Source: JANMAT01 sp031359995 (GTDB taxonomy: Bacteria > Actinomycetota > Acidimicrobiia > Acidimicrobiales > Ilumatobacteraceae). Taken from it: DNA of 64,000 nucleotides. The translations under genes were made by a program, and so were the position numbers. Position 1 is the stretch's first letter; each line of letters begins with the position of its first letter. This document shows, piece by piece, positions 17,896 to 27,305 of the stretch. The notes beneath the pieces are model-generated. The model did not search any database, was not told the DNA's origin, and saw only the letters and a program-made list of their open reading frames with translations. The stretch covers positions 1 through 64,000 of the forward strand of contig JANMAT010000038.1 in the NCBI GenBank assembly GCA_031359995.1. Reading direction: 5' to 3'.

Positions 17896-18467
17896 CGATC
17901 CGCAAGATCGCCACCGTGGGGCACCCGGTGCTGCGTCAGCGCGCCCGCGAGCTGACCGCCGACGAGCTGGCCGCGCCCGCGGCGCAGCAGCTGATCGACG
18001 ACCTGATCGAGACCATGCGCGACGCCAACGGTGCCGGGCTGGCCGCCAACCAGGTGCACGAGCCGGTGCGCATCGCCGTCATGGAGGTCACGAAGAACCC
18101 GCGCTACCCGTACAAGCCGCCGCTGCCGTTGACGGTGCTGGTGAACCCCGTGATCGAACCGCTCGACGACGAGATGGTCGAGATCAACGAGGGTTGCCTG
18201 TCGGTGCCGAACCTGCGAGGCAACGTGATGCGCCACGTGAACGTGCGCGTCCACTACCTGGACCGTGACGGCAACCGGCACGACGAGGTCAAGCGCGGCC
18301 TCACCGCCGGCACGTTCCAGCACGAGATCGACCACCTCGACGGCATGCTGTTCCTCGATCGCGTCCAGGACACCACCACGCTCACCACCTGGGAGCAGTT
18401 CGAGCGCTTCCACCGCGAGGCCTTCGTCGCCCGCATCACCGAGTTCGTGGCCCGGGTCGGTTCGTGA
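17892..18467 (+). CDS. def: Peptide-deformylase-family protein in the hut operon
   Basis: 191 residues from GTG. All three deformylase motifs are intact: GAGLAANQV (residues 44-52), EGCLSVP and QHEIDHLDG, giving the Cys and two His metal ligands and the catalytic Glu. Normal function is removal of the N-formyl group from nascent Met. Its overlap with hutF (GTGA) and the absence of a hutG gene suggest it might instead, or also, deformylate N-formyl-L-glutamate, the HutF product. That substrate is inference; an ordinary def gene displaced into the operon is the simpler alternative. Confidence 0.88.
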   Translation: MTIRKIATVGHPVLRQRARELTADELAAPAAQQLIDDLIETMRDANGAGLAANQVHEPVRIAVMEVTKNPRYPYKPPLPLTVLVNPVIEPLDDEMVEINEGCLSVPNLRGNVMRHVNVRVHYLDRDGNRHDEVKRGLTAGTFQHEIDHLDGMLFLDRVQDTTTLTTWEQFERFHREAFVARITEFVARVGS

Positions 18468-19789
18468 CCACCACCTACTGGTGCGAGCACGCCTGGCTCG
18501 GCGGTGACGACGCCGCCGCCGGCGTGACCATCTCGGTCGGCGGTGACCACATCGCCGCCATCGCGGCCGGCACGACCGCGCCACCCGGCGCCACCGTGCT
18601 GCGCGGTCTGACCCTGCCCGGCCTGGCCGACGCCCACAGCCACGCCTTCCACCGCGTGCTGCGGGGTCGCACCCAGCGGGGCACGGGCTCGTTCTGGACG
18701 TGGCGTGAGCAGATGTACGCGTTGGCCGCCTCCTTGGACCCCGACCGCTACCACCGCCTGGCCCGGGCGGTGTACGGCGAGATGGTTCTGGCCGGCGTCA
18801 CTGCGGTCGGCGAGTTCCACTACCTGCACCACGGCCCCGGCGGCATGCCGTACGCCGACCCCAACGCCATGGGCGAAGCGCTGGTGACCGCCGCCGCCGA
18901 TGCCGGCGTGCGTCTGACCCTGCTCGACACGTGCTACCTGCACGGCGGCATCGGCGTGGAGCCCGACGAGGTGCAGCAGCGCTTCAGCGACGGCGACGCG
19001 CTCTCGTGGGCCACGCGGGCCGGCGCGCTCAGCACCGGGCCGACGGTGCGCGTGGGCGCCGCCATCCACTCGGTGCGCGCCGTCGACCCCGCGGCCATGG
19101 AGATCGTGAACGCGTGGGCGGCGGCGGCCGGCGCGCCGTTGCACGCCCACGTGTCGGAGCAACCGGCCGAGAACGACCAGTGCCGCGCCGCGTACGGCTG
19201 CACGCCGACCGAGCTGCTGGCCCGCCACGGCGTGCTGTCGGAGCGGTTCACCGCGGTGCACGCCACGCACCTGACGGAGGCTGACATCGCCCTGTTCGGG
19301 CGGCACCGGGCCACCTGCTGCTTCTGCCCCACGACCGAGCGCGACCTGGCCGACGGCATCGGGCCGAGCCGTGCCCTGGTGGACGCGGGCGCCCGGCTGG
19401 CGGTGGGCAGCGACTCGCACGCGGTGATCGACCTGTTCGAAGAGACCCGCGCCGTCGAGCTGCACGAGCGCCTGGCCTCCAACGTGCGGGGCAACCACAC
19501 CGTCGGCGCACTGGCGACCATGGCCACCGCCCACGGCCACGCCAGCATCGGCTGGCCCGAGGCCGGGCGTCTGGCCGTGGGCGCGTTGGCCGACCTGGTG
19601 ACGGTGCGGCTCGATTCGGTACGCCTCGCCGGTACGCCCGCCGCGGCCACGCTGGCCGGCGTCGTGTTCGCCGCCACCGCCGCCGACGTGCGCCACGTGG
19701 TGGTCGGCGGCCGCGTCGTCGTACGCGACGGCGCCCATGCGGGCTTCGACGTCGCCGCCGAGCTGTCGGCGGCCTTGGAGGCACCGTGA
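18464..19789 (+). CDS. hutF: Formimidoylglutamate deiminase
   Basis: 441 residues, amidohydrolase superfamily. Metal-site motifs are in order: LADAHSHAFHR (HxH), HAHVSEQ, HATHLT and the aspartate GSDSHAVIDLFEE. It converts N-formimidoyl-L-glutamate to N-formyl-L-glutamate plus ammonia, the alternative branch to HutG/formiminohydrolase. The stop overlaps hutI by 4 nt. Confidence 0.92.
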   Translation: MTTTYWCEHAWLGGDDAAAGVTISVGGDHIAAIAAGTTAPPGATVLRGLTLPGLADAHSHAFHRVLRGRTQRGTGSFWTWREQMYALAASLDPDRYHRLARAVYGEMVLAGVTAVGEFHYLHHGPGGMPYADPNAMGEALVTAAADAGVRLTLLDTCYLHGGIGVEPDEVQQRFSDGDALSWATRAGALSTGPTVRVGAAIHSVRAVDPAAMEIVNAWAAAAGAPLHAHVSEQPAENDQCRAAYGCTPTELLARHGVLSERFTAVHATHLTEADIALFGRHRATCCFCPTTERDLADGIGPSRALVDAGARLAVGSDSHAVIDLFEETRAVELHERLASNVRGNHTVGALATMATAHGHASIGWPEAGRLAVGALADLVTVRLDSVRLAGTPAAATLAGVVFAATAADVRHVVVGGRVVVRDGAHAGFDVAAELSAALEAP

Positions 19790-20958
19790 CCACCACCGTC
19801 ATCGACGACATCGGCGTGCTCGTGACCAACGACCCCACGGTGGGCGAGGGTCCGCTCGGCGTGCTGCGTGACGCGTGCGTGGTGGTGGCCGACGGGCGCG
19901 TGGTGCACACCGGACCGGCGGGCCAGGTCGCCGACGAGCGCCTCGACGCCGCCGGCCGGTGCGCGATCCCCGGCTTCGTCGACAGCCACACCCACCTCGT
20001 GTTCGCCGGCGACCGGGCCGAGGAGTTCGCCGCCCGCATGGCCGGTCAGCCCTACGCGGCGGGCGGCATCCGCGTGAGCACCGACGCCACACGTCGCGCT
20101 ACCGACGACGAGCTGGCCCGCCTGGCCCGCGCCCGACGCGCCGAGGCGCACCGCGCCGGCATCACGACCATCGAGATCAAGACCGGCTACGGGCTGAGCG
20201 TGGTCGACGAGGCCCGCCTGGCGGCCGTGGCCGCCGGGCTGACGCCCGAGGTGACGCTGCTGGGTGCCCATGTGGTGCCGGCCGAGTACGAAGGCCGGGC
20301 CGACGACTACGTCGAGCTCGTGTGCGGCCCGATGCTGACCGCAGCCCGACCCCACCTGCGATGGATGGACGCGTTCTGCGAGCAGGGTGCCTTCGACGCC
20401 GACCAGTGCCGCGCCGTGCTCACCGCCGGGCGCGCCGCCGGGCTCGGCCTGCGGCTGCACGCCAACCAGCTCGGCTTCGGGCCGGGCGTGCAGCTCGCCG
20501 TGGAGATGGGCTGCGCGTCGGCCGACCACTGCACGTACCTCACCGACGCCGACGTCGCCGCGCTGGCCGACAGCGACACCGTGGCCACGTTCCTGCCGGC
20601 GACCGACTTCTCCACCCGCCAGCCCTACCCCGACGCCCGGCGCGTCCTCGACGCCGGCGCCACGGTGGCCATCGCCACGAACTGCAACCCCGGCTCCAGC
20701 TACACCACGTCGATGGCGTTCTGCATCGCGCTCGCCGTGCGCGACCTGCGCATGACGATCGACGAGGCCCTCGTGGCCGCGACCCTGGGCGGGGCGCAGG
20801 CGCTGCGACGCGGCGACGTGGGCCACCTGCGCGTCGGCGCCCGTGCCGATCTGGTCGTGCTCGACGCACCGTCTCCGGCGCACCTCGTCTACCGACCCGG
20901 CGTCCCCCTCGTCGCGCTCACGATGGAGGCCGGTGTCGTCGTGACGACCGCTCAGTAG
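19786..20958 (+). CDS. hutI: Imidazolonepropionase
   Basis: 390 residues. Diagnostic stretches include VDSHTHLVFAGDRAEEFAAR, ITTIEIKTGYGL, LGAHVVPAEY, LHANQLGFGPGV and NCNPGSSYT. The enzyme opens the imidazolone ring to N-formimidoyl-L-glutamate. It is the last gene of the hut operon and its end overlaps the convergent gene at 20952 by 7 bp. No separate histidine transporter is seen. Confidence 0.95.
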   Translation: MTTTVIDDIGVLVTNDPTVGEGPLGVLRDACVVVADGRVVHTGPAGQVADERLDAAGRCAIPGFVDSHTHLVFAGDRAEEFAARMAGQPYAAGGIRVSTDATRRATDDELARLARARRAEAHRAGITTIEIKTGYGLSVVDEARLAAVAAGLTPEVTLLGAHVVPAEYEGRADDYVELVCGPMLTAARPHLRWMDAFCEQGAFDADQCRAVLTAGRAAGLGLRLHANQLGFGPGVQLAVEMGCASADHCTYLTDADVAALADSDTVATFLPATDFSTRQPYPDARRVLDAGATVAIATNCNPGSSYTTSMAFCIALAVRDLRMTIDEALVAATLGGAQALRRGDVGHLRVGARADLVVLDAPSPAHLVYRPGVPLVALTMEAGVVVTTAQ

Positions 20959-21245
20959 CGCTCGACCTGGGCCTGGGCGGCGGCGAGGTGCACGTAGCTC
21001 TGCGACCGGATGCGAAGGGCGCGCCCGCAGAGGCGGACCACCGGGCGGGCGCTGCCCTCGATGGCCGTCAGCACGCGCTCGAAGCTGGCGTCGTCGGCCG
21101 CCCTGGGGTTCGCCACCTCGGCGGCGACAAGCAGCTCCTGCCAGATCGGGTTCACGTCGACCCCGAAGATGCGGGCCAGCGCGTCGTAGGCCGTGGTGAG
21201 ATCGGGCCGGGCCAACCCGTATGCGGACACGGCACTCTGGCTCAT
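20952..21245 (-). CDS. Small hypothetical helical protein
   Basis: 97 residues behind a very good ribosome binding site (GGAGGTGCGTCG before ATG). It begins MSQSAVSAYGLARPDLTTAYDALARIFG and appears entirely helical, with two cysteine-poor halves. No family recognised. It is transcribed toward hutI and upstream-adjacent to the phosphodiesterase gene. Confidence 0.6.
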   Translation of the reverse strand: MSQSAVSAYGLARPDLTTAYDALARIFGVDVNPIWQELLVAAEVANPRAADDASFERVLTAIEGSARPVVRLCGRALRIRSQSYVHLAAAQAQVERY

Positions 21246-21334
21246 CGACGCACCTCCATGGTGGCCCTATCGGCCGCCGCGGGCGTGGTGTGAGGCCAAT
21301 GACCGGGACCGGGCCAGGAACGGCGGACGGCGGC

Positions 21335-22114
21335 TCACCACGGCACGACGTGGGTGACGAGCGAGCCGTCGAGCCACAGGTGCACCGCCATGGCCGGCGC
21401 CTCGTCGGTGCGGCTGAACGAGAGCTCGGGCCCGAACGTGGGGGCGAACTGGCGGATGCTGCTGGGTGCCATGGTGACCGTGGTGCCCCGCCAGCGGGCG
21501 GTGACCGGACGGTGCCCGTGGCCGCAGATGATCCGCTCGACGTGCGCGTGCCGCTCGATCACTGCGCCGAACGCGTCGGCGTCGTCGAGGTACATGGTGT
21601 CGAGCCCGGTGTGTCCGATGCGCAGCGGCGGGTGGTGCACGGCCACCACCGTGGGCCGCGGGTCGGCGGCCAGCTGGGCGTCGAGCCAGGCGAGCTGGTG
21701 GGTGCCCAGGTGGCCGCGCTCGGCACCGGGCACGAGCGAGTCGAGCACGACGACCCGCACCGCGCCGGCGGTGGCGACGCAGGCGATCGCCGCCGTTGCG
21801 ATGTCGCACGACTGGGCCGCCGGCAGCACCGCCCGCAGGGCGTCGCGATCGTCATGGTTGCCGGGCAGCAGCACGTAGGGCGCCCGCAACCGGGCCAACC
21901 CGGTCACGAGGGCCTCGTACTCGGCCGGGCGGCCGTGGTCGGTGAGGTCGCCGGTGACCACGACGAGGTCGACGGCGATGTCGAGGCCGTTCACCGCGGC
22001 CACCGCCCGGGCCAGCGCGTCGTCGGCGGTGGCGCCGTCACGGGCCAGGCGACTGCCGAGGTGCGGATCGGAGAGCTGCACGAGCACGGCAGCCGGGCGG
22101 GGGGTGTCGGACAC
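21335..22114 (-). CDS. Calcineurin-like metallophosphoesterase (CpdA type)
   Basis: 259 residues from the GTG at 22114. The metal-binding motifs occur in order: LSDPHLG (D-x-H), GDLTDHG (GDxxD), PGNHDD (GNHD), HHPP and GHGH. This is the class III cyclic-nucleotide phosphodiesterase pattern (CpdA, Rv0805). cAMP is a plausible but unproven substrate. A TACGCT hexamer lies 7 nt before the start, on its strand, in a shared divergent promoter region. Confidence 0.85.
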   Translation of the reverse strand: MSDTPRPAAVLVQLSDPHLGSRLARDGATADDALARAVAAVNGLDIAVDLVVVTGDLTDHGRPAEYEALVTGLARLRAPYVLLPGNHDDRDALRAVLPAAQSCDIATAAIACVATAGAVRVVVLDSLVPGAERGHLGTHQLAWLDAQLAADPRPTVVAVHHPPLRIGHTGLDTMYLDDADAFGAVIERHAHVERIICGHGHRPVTARWRGTTVTMAPSSIRQFAPTFGPELSFSRTDEAPAMAVHLWLDGSLVTHVVPW

Positions 22115-22121
22115 GGACCCC

Positions 22122-22161
22122 AGCGTACGGCCTTGTCGATCGAACACATGTTCGGTACGCT
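22122..22161. promoter_or_regulatory. Back-to-back leaderless promoters
   Basis: Reverse-strand TACGCT (22127-22122) lies 7 nt from the GTG at 22114; forward-strand TACGCT (22156-22161) lies 6 nt from the ATG at 22168. The forward one has a -35-like TTGTCG at 22133-22138 with an ideal 17-bp spacer. The two promoters overlap, so they may be mutually exclusive. Confidence 0.55.
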
Positions 22162-22167
22162 CGACCC

Positions 22168-22338
22168 ATGGCGGCCCACGATGACCTGCGACCCCGGGTG
22201 GAACGCACCCGGCGGTCGGTGACCATGCTCCCCCCGCACTCCACCGCGGCCATCTCCCGCGAGGAGCTGCTCGACCTGCTCTCGCTGGTGCTGGCGCTGG
22301 CCGAGGCGGCACCGGCCCGCCCGGCGCCCGCGGCCTGA
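22168..22338 (+). CDS. Small protein of 56 residues
   Basis: This short ORF has a well-formed promoter (TTGTCG, 17 bp, TACGCT) directly before its ATG. The product starts MAAHDDLRPRVERT and has a Leu-rich amphipathic helix (EELLDLLSLVLALAEAA) and a Pro/Ala tail. The family is unknown. It is divergent from the phosphodiesterase and upstream of otsA by about 100 bp. Confidence 0.5.
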   Translation: MAAHDDLRPRVERTRRSVTMLPPHSTAAISREELLDLLSLVLALAEAAPARPAPAA

Positions 22339-22440
22339 GCCGCGGCCCGGGGGGACGCACCACGCTCGTCGGGCAGGGCTAACCTCGCCGGTCCGCAGGG
22401 GGCGCGCCGAACCGTCACCGGCCGCCACCAGCATGCTCGC

Positions 22441-23862
22441 ATGATCCCCGACCCGCCCGAGCCGACCTCCCCGCCCACCGACGCGCCGCGCCGGCGCGAC
22501 CTCGTCGTGGTGGCCAACCGGCTGCCGGTGCGCCGCAGCGCCGATAGCGAAGAGTGGGAGCGCAGTCCCGGTGGCCTCGTCGCCGCGCTGGAGCCGGCGG
22601 TGCGGTCGAGCCGCACCCGCTGGGTGGGCTGGACGGGTGACGCCAACGACGACGTCGCGCCGTTCGAGCTCGACGGGCTCACGCTGGAGCCGGTGCCGAT
22701 CGACAAGGCCGAGGAAGCCCTGTTCTACGGCGGCTTCTCCAACAGCACGCTGTGGCCGCTCTACCACGACGCCATCTTCGTGCCCCAGTTCCGCGACGAC
22801 TGGTGGGACGGCTACGTCGCCATCAACCAGCGCTTCGCCGACCGCACCGCGGCCGTGGCCCCTGCGGGCGCCACGGTCTGGGTCCACGACTACCAACTGC
22901 ACCTCGTGCCCGAGATGCTGCGGGTGCAACGGCCCGACGTGCGCATCGGCTTCTACCTCCACATCCCCTACCCGGCCCAGGAGCTGTTCCTGCGCATCCC
23001 GTGGCGGGTGGAGCTCACCCGGGGCATGCTCGGCGCCGACGTCGTCGGGTTCCAGACGATGGTGGGGGCCGAGAACTTCCGCCTCGTCGCCAAGCGGCTG
23101 CTGGGAGCGCGCACGTTCGGCAACCTCGTGGTGCACGACGACCGGCAGAGCTACGTGGGCACGTTCCCCGTGGGCATCGACGCCGCCCGCATCGCCGCCA
23201 TCGCCGCCGAGCCGGCCACCGTGGCCCGGGCCCGCCAGATCCGCCGCGAGCTCGGCAACCCCCGCACGATCCTGCTCGGCGTCGACCGTCTCGACTACAC
23301 CAAGGGCATCGAGGTGCGCCTGCGCGCGTACCAGGAACTGCTCGACGAGGGTCGCATCGACCCCACCGAGACGGTGCTCGTGCAGATCGCCCAACCGAGC
23401 CGCGACGACGTGCCCGGCTACGCCGAGATCCGCACGATCGTCGAGCAGATGGTCGGTTCGATCAACGGCGACCACAGCGGTCTCAGCCACGTGGCGGTCA
23501 AGTACCTGCACCAGAGCCAGAGCCTGCACGAGCTGATCGCCCTCTACCGGGCGGCCGACGTGATGCTCGTCACGCCCTTCCGCGACGGCATGAACCTCGT
23601 GGCGAAGGAGTATGTGGCGGCCAAGCTCGACCGTTCGGGCATCCTGATCCTGTCCGAGTTCGCCGGGGCCGCCCACCAGCTCAAGCGGGCCGTGCTCGTG
23701 AACCCCTTCGACGTGAAGGGGTTGAAGCAGGCGATCGACGAAGCGGTCAACGGTGACCGCAGCGCGTACCGCCGCCGCATGATGTCCCTCGCCCGCAACG
23801 TGCGCCACGACGACGCCGGCCGCTGGGCCCGTGAGTTCCTAGGAGTGCTGGAGGCACCATGA
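22441..23862 (+). CDS. otsA: Trehalose-6-phosphate synthase
   Basis: 473 residues, GT20 family. Typical elements are VVVANRLPVRR at the N-terminus, WVHDYQLHLVPEML, FYLHIPYPAQELF, GVDRLDYTKGI and the donor-site segment PFRDGMNLVAKEYVAA. It joins UDP- or GDP-glucose to glucose 6-phosphate. Its stop overlaps the next start by 4 nt, so synthase and phosphatase are translated together. Confidence 0.94.
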   Translation: MIPDPPEPTSPPTDAPRRRDLVVVANRLPVRRSADSEEWERSPGGLVAALEPAVRSSRTRWVGWTGDANDDVAPFELDGLTLEPVPIDKAEEALFYGGFSNSTLWPLYHDAIFVPQFRDDWWDGYVAINQRFADRTAAVAPAGATVWVHDYQLHLVPEMLRVQRPDVRIGFYLHIPYPAQELFLRIPWRVELTRGMLGADVVGFQTMVGAENFRLVAKRLLGARTFGNLVVHDDRQSYVGTFPVGIDAARIAAIAAEPATVARARQIRRELGNPRTILLGVDRLDYTKGIEVRLRAYQELLDEGRIDPTETVLVQIAQPSRDDVPGYAEIRTIVEQMVGSINGDHSGLSHVAVKYLHQSQSLHELIALYRAADVMLVTPFRDGMNLVAKEYVAAKLDRSGILILSEFAGAAHQLKRAVLVNPFDVKGLKQAIDEAVNGDRSAYRRRMMSLARNVRHDDAGRWAREFLGVLEAP

Positions 23863-26408
23863 TGTTGCCCGACCTCGATGCGGCCATCGACGCCGTCGCC
23901 GCGTCGCCGGTGGTACTCGTCGCCTGCGACTACGACGGCACGCTCGCCGAGCACGTCGACGACCCCGACCGGGCCTTCCCGGTGCGCGAGTCGATCATCG
24001 CCCTGCGCTCCCTGGCCGCCCTGCCCGACACCCATGTGGCGGTGATCTCGGGGCGCGCCATGCGCGACCTGGCATCGCTCAGCCGGCTGCCCGACGAGAT
24101 CCACCTCGTCGGCTCCCACGGGTCCGAGTTCGAAGCCGGCTTCGTCACCGGGCTCGACGACCCGGCGCGGGTGCTGCTCGACGGCCTCACCGCCGACCTG
24201 CGCCAGATGGCGGCGTCCGTGCCCGGTTCGCTGGTCGAGCGCAAGCCGGCGAGCCTGGCGTTCCACTACCGCTCGGTCGACCCGGCCACGGTGCCCGGAC
24301 TGGTCGACAGCATCCTGAGCGGGCCGGCCATGCGGGCCGGCGTGCGGGTCAAGCACGGCAAGAACGTGATCGAGCTGGCGGTGGTCGACACCGACAAGGG
24401 TGCGGCCATCACCCGGCTGCGCCAGCTGGTCGGCGCCGACGTGGTGCTGTTCATGGGCGACGACGTCACCGACGAGGACGCCTTCGCCGTGCTCGCCGGG
24501 CCCGACGTGGGCGTGAAGGTCGGCGCCGGCGACACCAAGGCCGGCCACCGCGTGGCCGACCCGCGCGCCATCGCCCAGTTGCTCGCCACCATGTTCGAGC
24601 GGCGGCGGGCCTGGCTCGAGGGCGACGCCGCGCCGCCCATCGAACGTCACAGCCTGCTCTCCGACCAGCGCACCCTCGCGCTCGTCACGCCCGATGCCCG
24701 CGTGTCGTGGCTGTGCCACCCGCGCGTCGACTCGCCCGCGGTGATGGCCGAGCTGCTCGGCGGGCCGTCGGCCGGTGGCTTCGGCGTCTCGCCCGACCCG
24801 TACCGTCCGCCCCTCGAGCAGCGCTACGTCGGCGACTCGATGGTGGTGGAGACGCGCTGGGCCGACCTGCGCGTCACCGACTACCTCGACGTGTCGCACG
24901 GCCGCGTGTACGAAGCGCCGGGCCGCACCGATCTGGTGCGCGTGCTCGAGGGCCACGGCCCGGTGCTCATCGATTACGCACCCCGATTCGACTTCGGGCG
25001 CGTCGAGTCGCACTTCGAACCCACCGAGGACGGCCTCACCCTGCTCGGCTCGTCCGACATCATCCGCCTGCGCGCCCCGGGCGTCACGTGGGAGATCGTC
25101 GCCGAGGGTCAGCACCAGCGCGCCCGCGGCCGGGCCGTGCTCAAGCCGGGTGAGCCCCTCGTGCTCGAGATGCAGCTCGGCGGCAACGGCGCCGGCGCCT
25201 GGGCCGCCAACGAGCCCGACCGCCGCCGTGGCACCATCGAGCACTGGGACCGCTGGGCCGCCGCCCTGCGCCTGCCACCGGTCGCGCCGACCATGGTGCG
25301 CCGCAGCGCTCTGCTGCTCAAGGCCCTGTGCTACCAGCCCACCGGGTCGATCCTGGCCGCCGGCACCACCAGCCTGCCCGAGTCGATCGGCGGCGTGCGC
25401 AACTGGGACTACCGCTACTGCTGGCCGCGCGACGGCGCGGTGGCGGCCAGCGCTCTGCTCGCGGTGGGCAGCTCGTACGAGGCGGTCGCCTTCCTCGACT
25501 GGTTGAGCGACCGTGTCGCCAACGTGAGCCACCCCGAGCGACTGCGGCCCCTGTACCAGGTAGTCGGTGACGACTACATCCCCGAGGCCGTGATCCCCAC
25601 GCTGAAGGGCTACCTGGGGTCGCGGCCGGTGCGCATCGGCAACCTGGCCGAGCACCAGGTGCAGATGGACATGTTCGGTCCCATCGTCGATCTGGTGCGC
25701 CGGCTCGGCCAGGCCGGTGTGATGATCGGCGACCGCTACTGGAACCTGGTCGTGGCCATCGGTGACGCGGTGTGCCGCCGCTGGTCCGAACCCGACCACG
25801 GCATCTGGGAGGAGCGCCGCCAGCGCCGCCACCACGTGCACTCGAAGGTCATGTGCTGGCTCGTGCTCGATGCCGGCATCGCCATCGCCCACGCGTCGGG
25901 TCGACCCGTGCCAGAGCACTGGACCACGGCGCGCGCCGAGGTCCACGCCGACGTGCTGGAGCACGGCTGGAACGCGCGTGTCGGCGCGTTCACCGGGGCC
26001 TACGGCGACGACGACGTGGACGCCGCCGTGCTGCAGCTCGGCCTGGTGGGCTTCCTACCCCACGACGACGCCCGCGTGCGCTCCACCGTGGCCGCGGTGG
26101 AGCGCGAGCTGCGCACCGGCGAGATCGTGTACCGCTACAAGCACGACGACGGCCTGCCCGGCAAGGAGGGTGGTTTCCTGCTGTGCACGGCCTGGCTCAT
26201 CGAGACCCTCGCCCAGACCGGCCGTGAGGCCGATGCCCGCTCGTTGTTCGAGCGCTACATCGACCTGGCCGGCCCCACCGGCCTGCTGGCCGAGCAGTTC
26301 GACCCCGACACCGAGAAGGCGCTCGGCAACATCCCGCAGGCCTACAGCCACGCCGGGCTCATCCAGTCGGCCTGCACCCTGGCCCGCCTGCCCACGCGGG
26401 GCTGGTAG
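23859..26408 (+). CDS. otsB: Fusion: trehalose-6-phosphate phosphatase plus GH15 glucoamylase/trehalase-like
   Basis: 849 residues. Residues 1-250 form an OtsB phosphatase of the HAD type: CDYDGTLAEH with the nucleophilic Asp, VISGR, KHGKNVIEL and MGDDVTDEDAF. Residues 265-849 form a GH15 domain: SLLSDQRTLALVTPDARVSW, NWDYRYCWPRDG, GIWEERRQRRHHVHSK and AYSHAGLIQSA. GH15 members in mycobacteria include trehalase, so one chain may both make and degrade trehalose, or the GH15 part may act on another alpha-glucoside. The OtsA overlap shows cotranslation. Confidence 0.88.
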   Translation: MMLPDLDAAIDAVAASPVVLVACDYDGTLAEHVDDPDRAFPVRESIIALRSLAALPDTHVAVISGRAMRDLASLSRLPDEIHLVGSHGSEFEAGFVTGLDDPARVLLDGLTADLRQMAASVPGSLVERKPASLAFHYRSVDPATVPGLVDSILSGPAMRAGVRVKHGKNVIELAVVDTDKGAAITRLRQLVGADVVLFMGDDVTDEDAFAVLAGPDVGVKVGAGDTKAGHRVADPRAIAQLLATMFERRRAWLEGDAAPPIERHSLLSDQRTLALVTPDARVSWLCHPRVDSPAVMAELLGGPSAGGFGVSPDPYRPPLEQRYVGDSMVVETRWADLRVTDYLDVSHGRVYEAPGRTDLVRVLEGHGPVLIDYAPRFDFGRVESHFEPTEDGLTLLGSSDIIRLRAPGVTWEIVAEGQHQRARGRAVLKPGEPLVLEMQLGGNGAGAWAANEPDRRRGTIEHWDRWAAALRLPPVAPTMVRRSALLLKALCYQPTGSILAAGTTSLPESIGGVRNWDYRYCWPRDGAVAASALLAVGSSYEAVAFLDWLSDRVANVSHPERLRPLYQVVGDDYIPEAVIPTLKGYLGSRPVRIGNLAEHQVQMDMFGPIVDLVRRLGQAGVMIGDRYWNLVVAIGDAVCRRWSEPDHGIWEERRQRRHHVHSKVMCWLVLDAGIAIAHASGRPVPEHWTTARAEVHADVLEHGWNARVGAFTGAYGDDDVDAAVLQLGLVGFLPHDDARVRSTVAAVERELRTGEIVYRYKHDDGLPGKEGGFLLCTAWLIETLAQTGREADARSLFERYIDLAGPTGLLAEQFDPDTEKALGNIPQAYSHAGLIQSACTLARLPTRGW

Positions 26409-26419
26409 GCGCGGCCCAC

Positions 26420-27304
26420 CTACGCCCGGTTGGCCACCAGTTCGGTCTCGGCACCGTGCTGGTGGTCGACCACGCCGGCCAGACGCCGGTGGCCCTTGTG
26501 TCCGGTGACGCCGTACACCACGCAGAACAAGGCGAAGTTCACCAGCACGATGGTGGCGCCCGACGACACGTCCAGGTGGTAGCTGAGGTACATGCCCACC
26601 AGCCCCGACAGGCCGCCGATGGTGCTCGACAGCACGAGCATGCGCTTGAACGAGTGGGTGAGCATGCGGGCGATGACCGGCGGGATCACCAGCGCGGCGG
26701 CGATGAGGGTGACGCCCAGCACCTTCATGCTGGCGAGGATGGCGAAGCTCAGCAGCAGCATGAGCAGCGCGTCGATGCGGCTCGTGTTCACGCCGTACAC
26801 GTCGGCGACCTCGGGGTCGAACGTGGTGAACAGCATGGGGCGGTAGAAGGCGATGACCACCGCGGCGGTGACCACGGCGACCACGAGGATGATGACCATG
26901 TCGGTGGTGGACACGCCGAGCACGCTGCCGAACACGGTGGCCTCGATGCTCTGCTTCACCCGGCTGTAGAGGCCGAGCAGGGCGATGCCGAAGGCGAAGC
27001 TGGCCGTGGTGATCACGCCGATGGCGGCGTCACCACCGATGATGCGCCGCCGCGTCACCCGGCTCACCGCCAGACCCGACGCCAGCCCCCAGAGACCGGC
27101 ACCGAAGAAGAAGTTCACCCCGATCGCGGCGCACACCGCGGCCCCGCCGAAGATGGCGTGCGACAGGCCGTGGCCGATGTAGCTCATGCCCCGCAGGGTG
27201 ACGAACACACCGAGCAGGCCGCACAGGGCGCCGGCCACGGTGCACACCACGAGGGCGTGGCGGAGGAACTCGAACTGGAACGGTTCGATCAGGCTGTGCC
27301 ACAT
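26420..27304 (-). CDS. znuB: Zinc/manganese ABC transporter permease
   Basis: 294 residues from the ATG at 27304. Eight to nine membrane helices and the ABC-3 family features (GMSYIGHGLSHAIFGGAA, VLGVTLIAAALVIPPVIARMLT) mark a ZnuB/MntB permease of cluster 9 metal uptake systems. It follows the ATPase gene by 1 nt. A His-rich end (HKGHRR, DHQHGAE) may bind metal in the cytoplasm. Confidence 0.88.
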   Translation of the reverse strand: MWHSLIEPFQFEFLRHALVVCTVAGALCGLLGVFVTLRGMSYIGHGLSHAIFGGAAVCAAIGVNFFFGAGLWGLASGLAVSRVTRRRIIGGDAAIGVITTASFAFGIALLGLYSRVKQSIEATVFGSVLGVSTTDMVIILVVAVVTAAVVIAFYRPMLFTTFDPEVADVYGVNTSRIDALLMLLLSFAILASMKVLGVTLIAAALVIPPVIARMLTHSFKRMLVLSSTIGGLSGLVGMYLSYHLDVSSGATIVLVNFALFCVVYGVTGHKGHRRLAGVVDHQHGAETELVANRA

Positions 27305-27305
27305 G

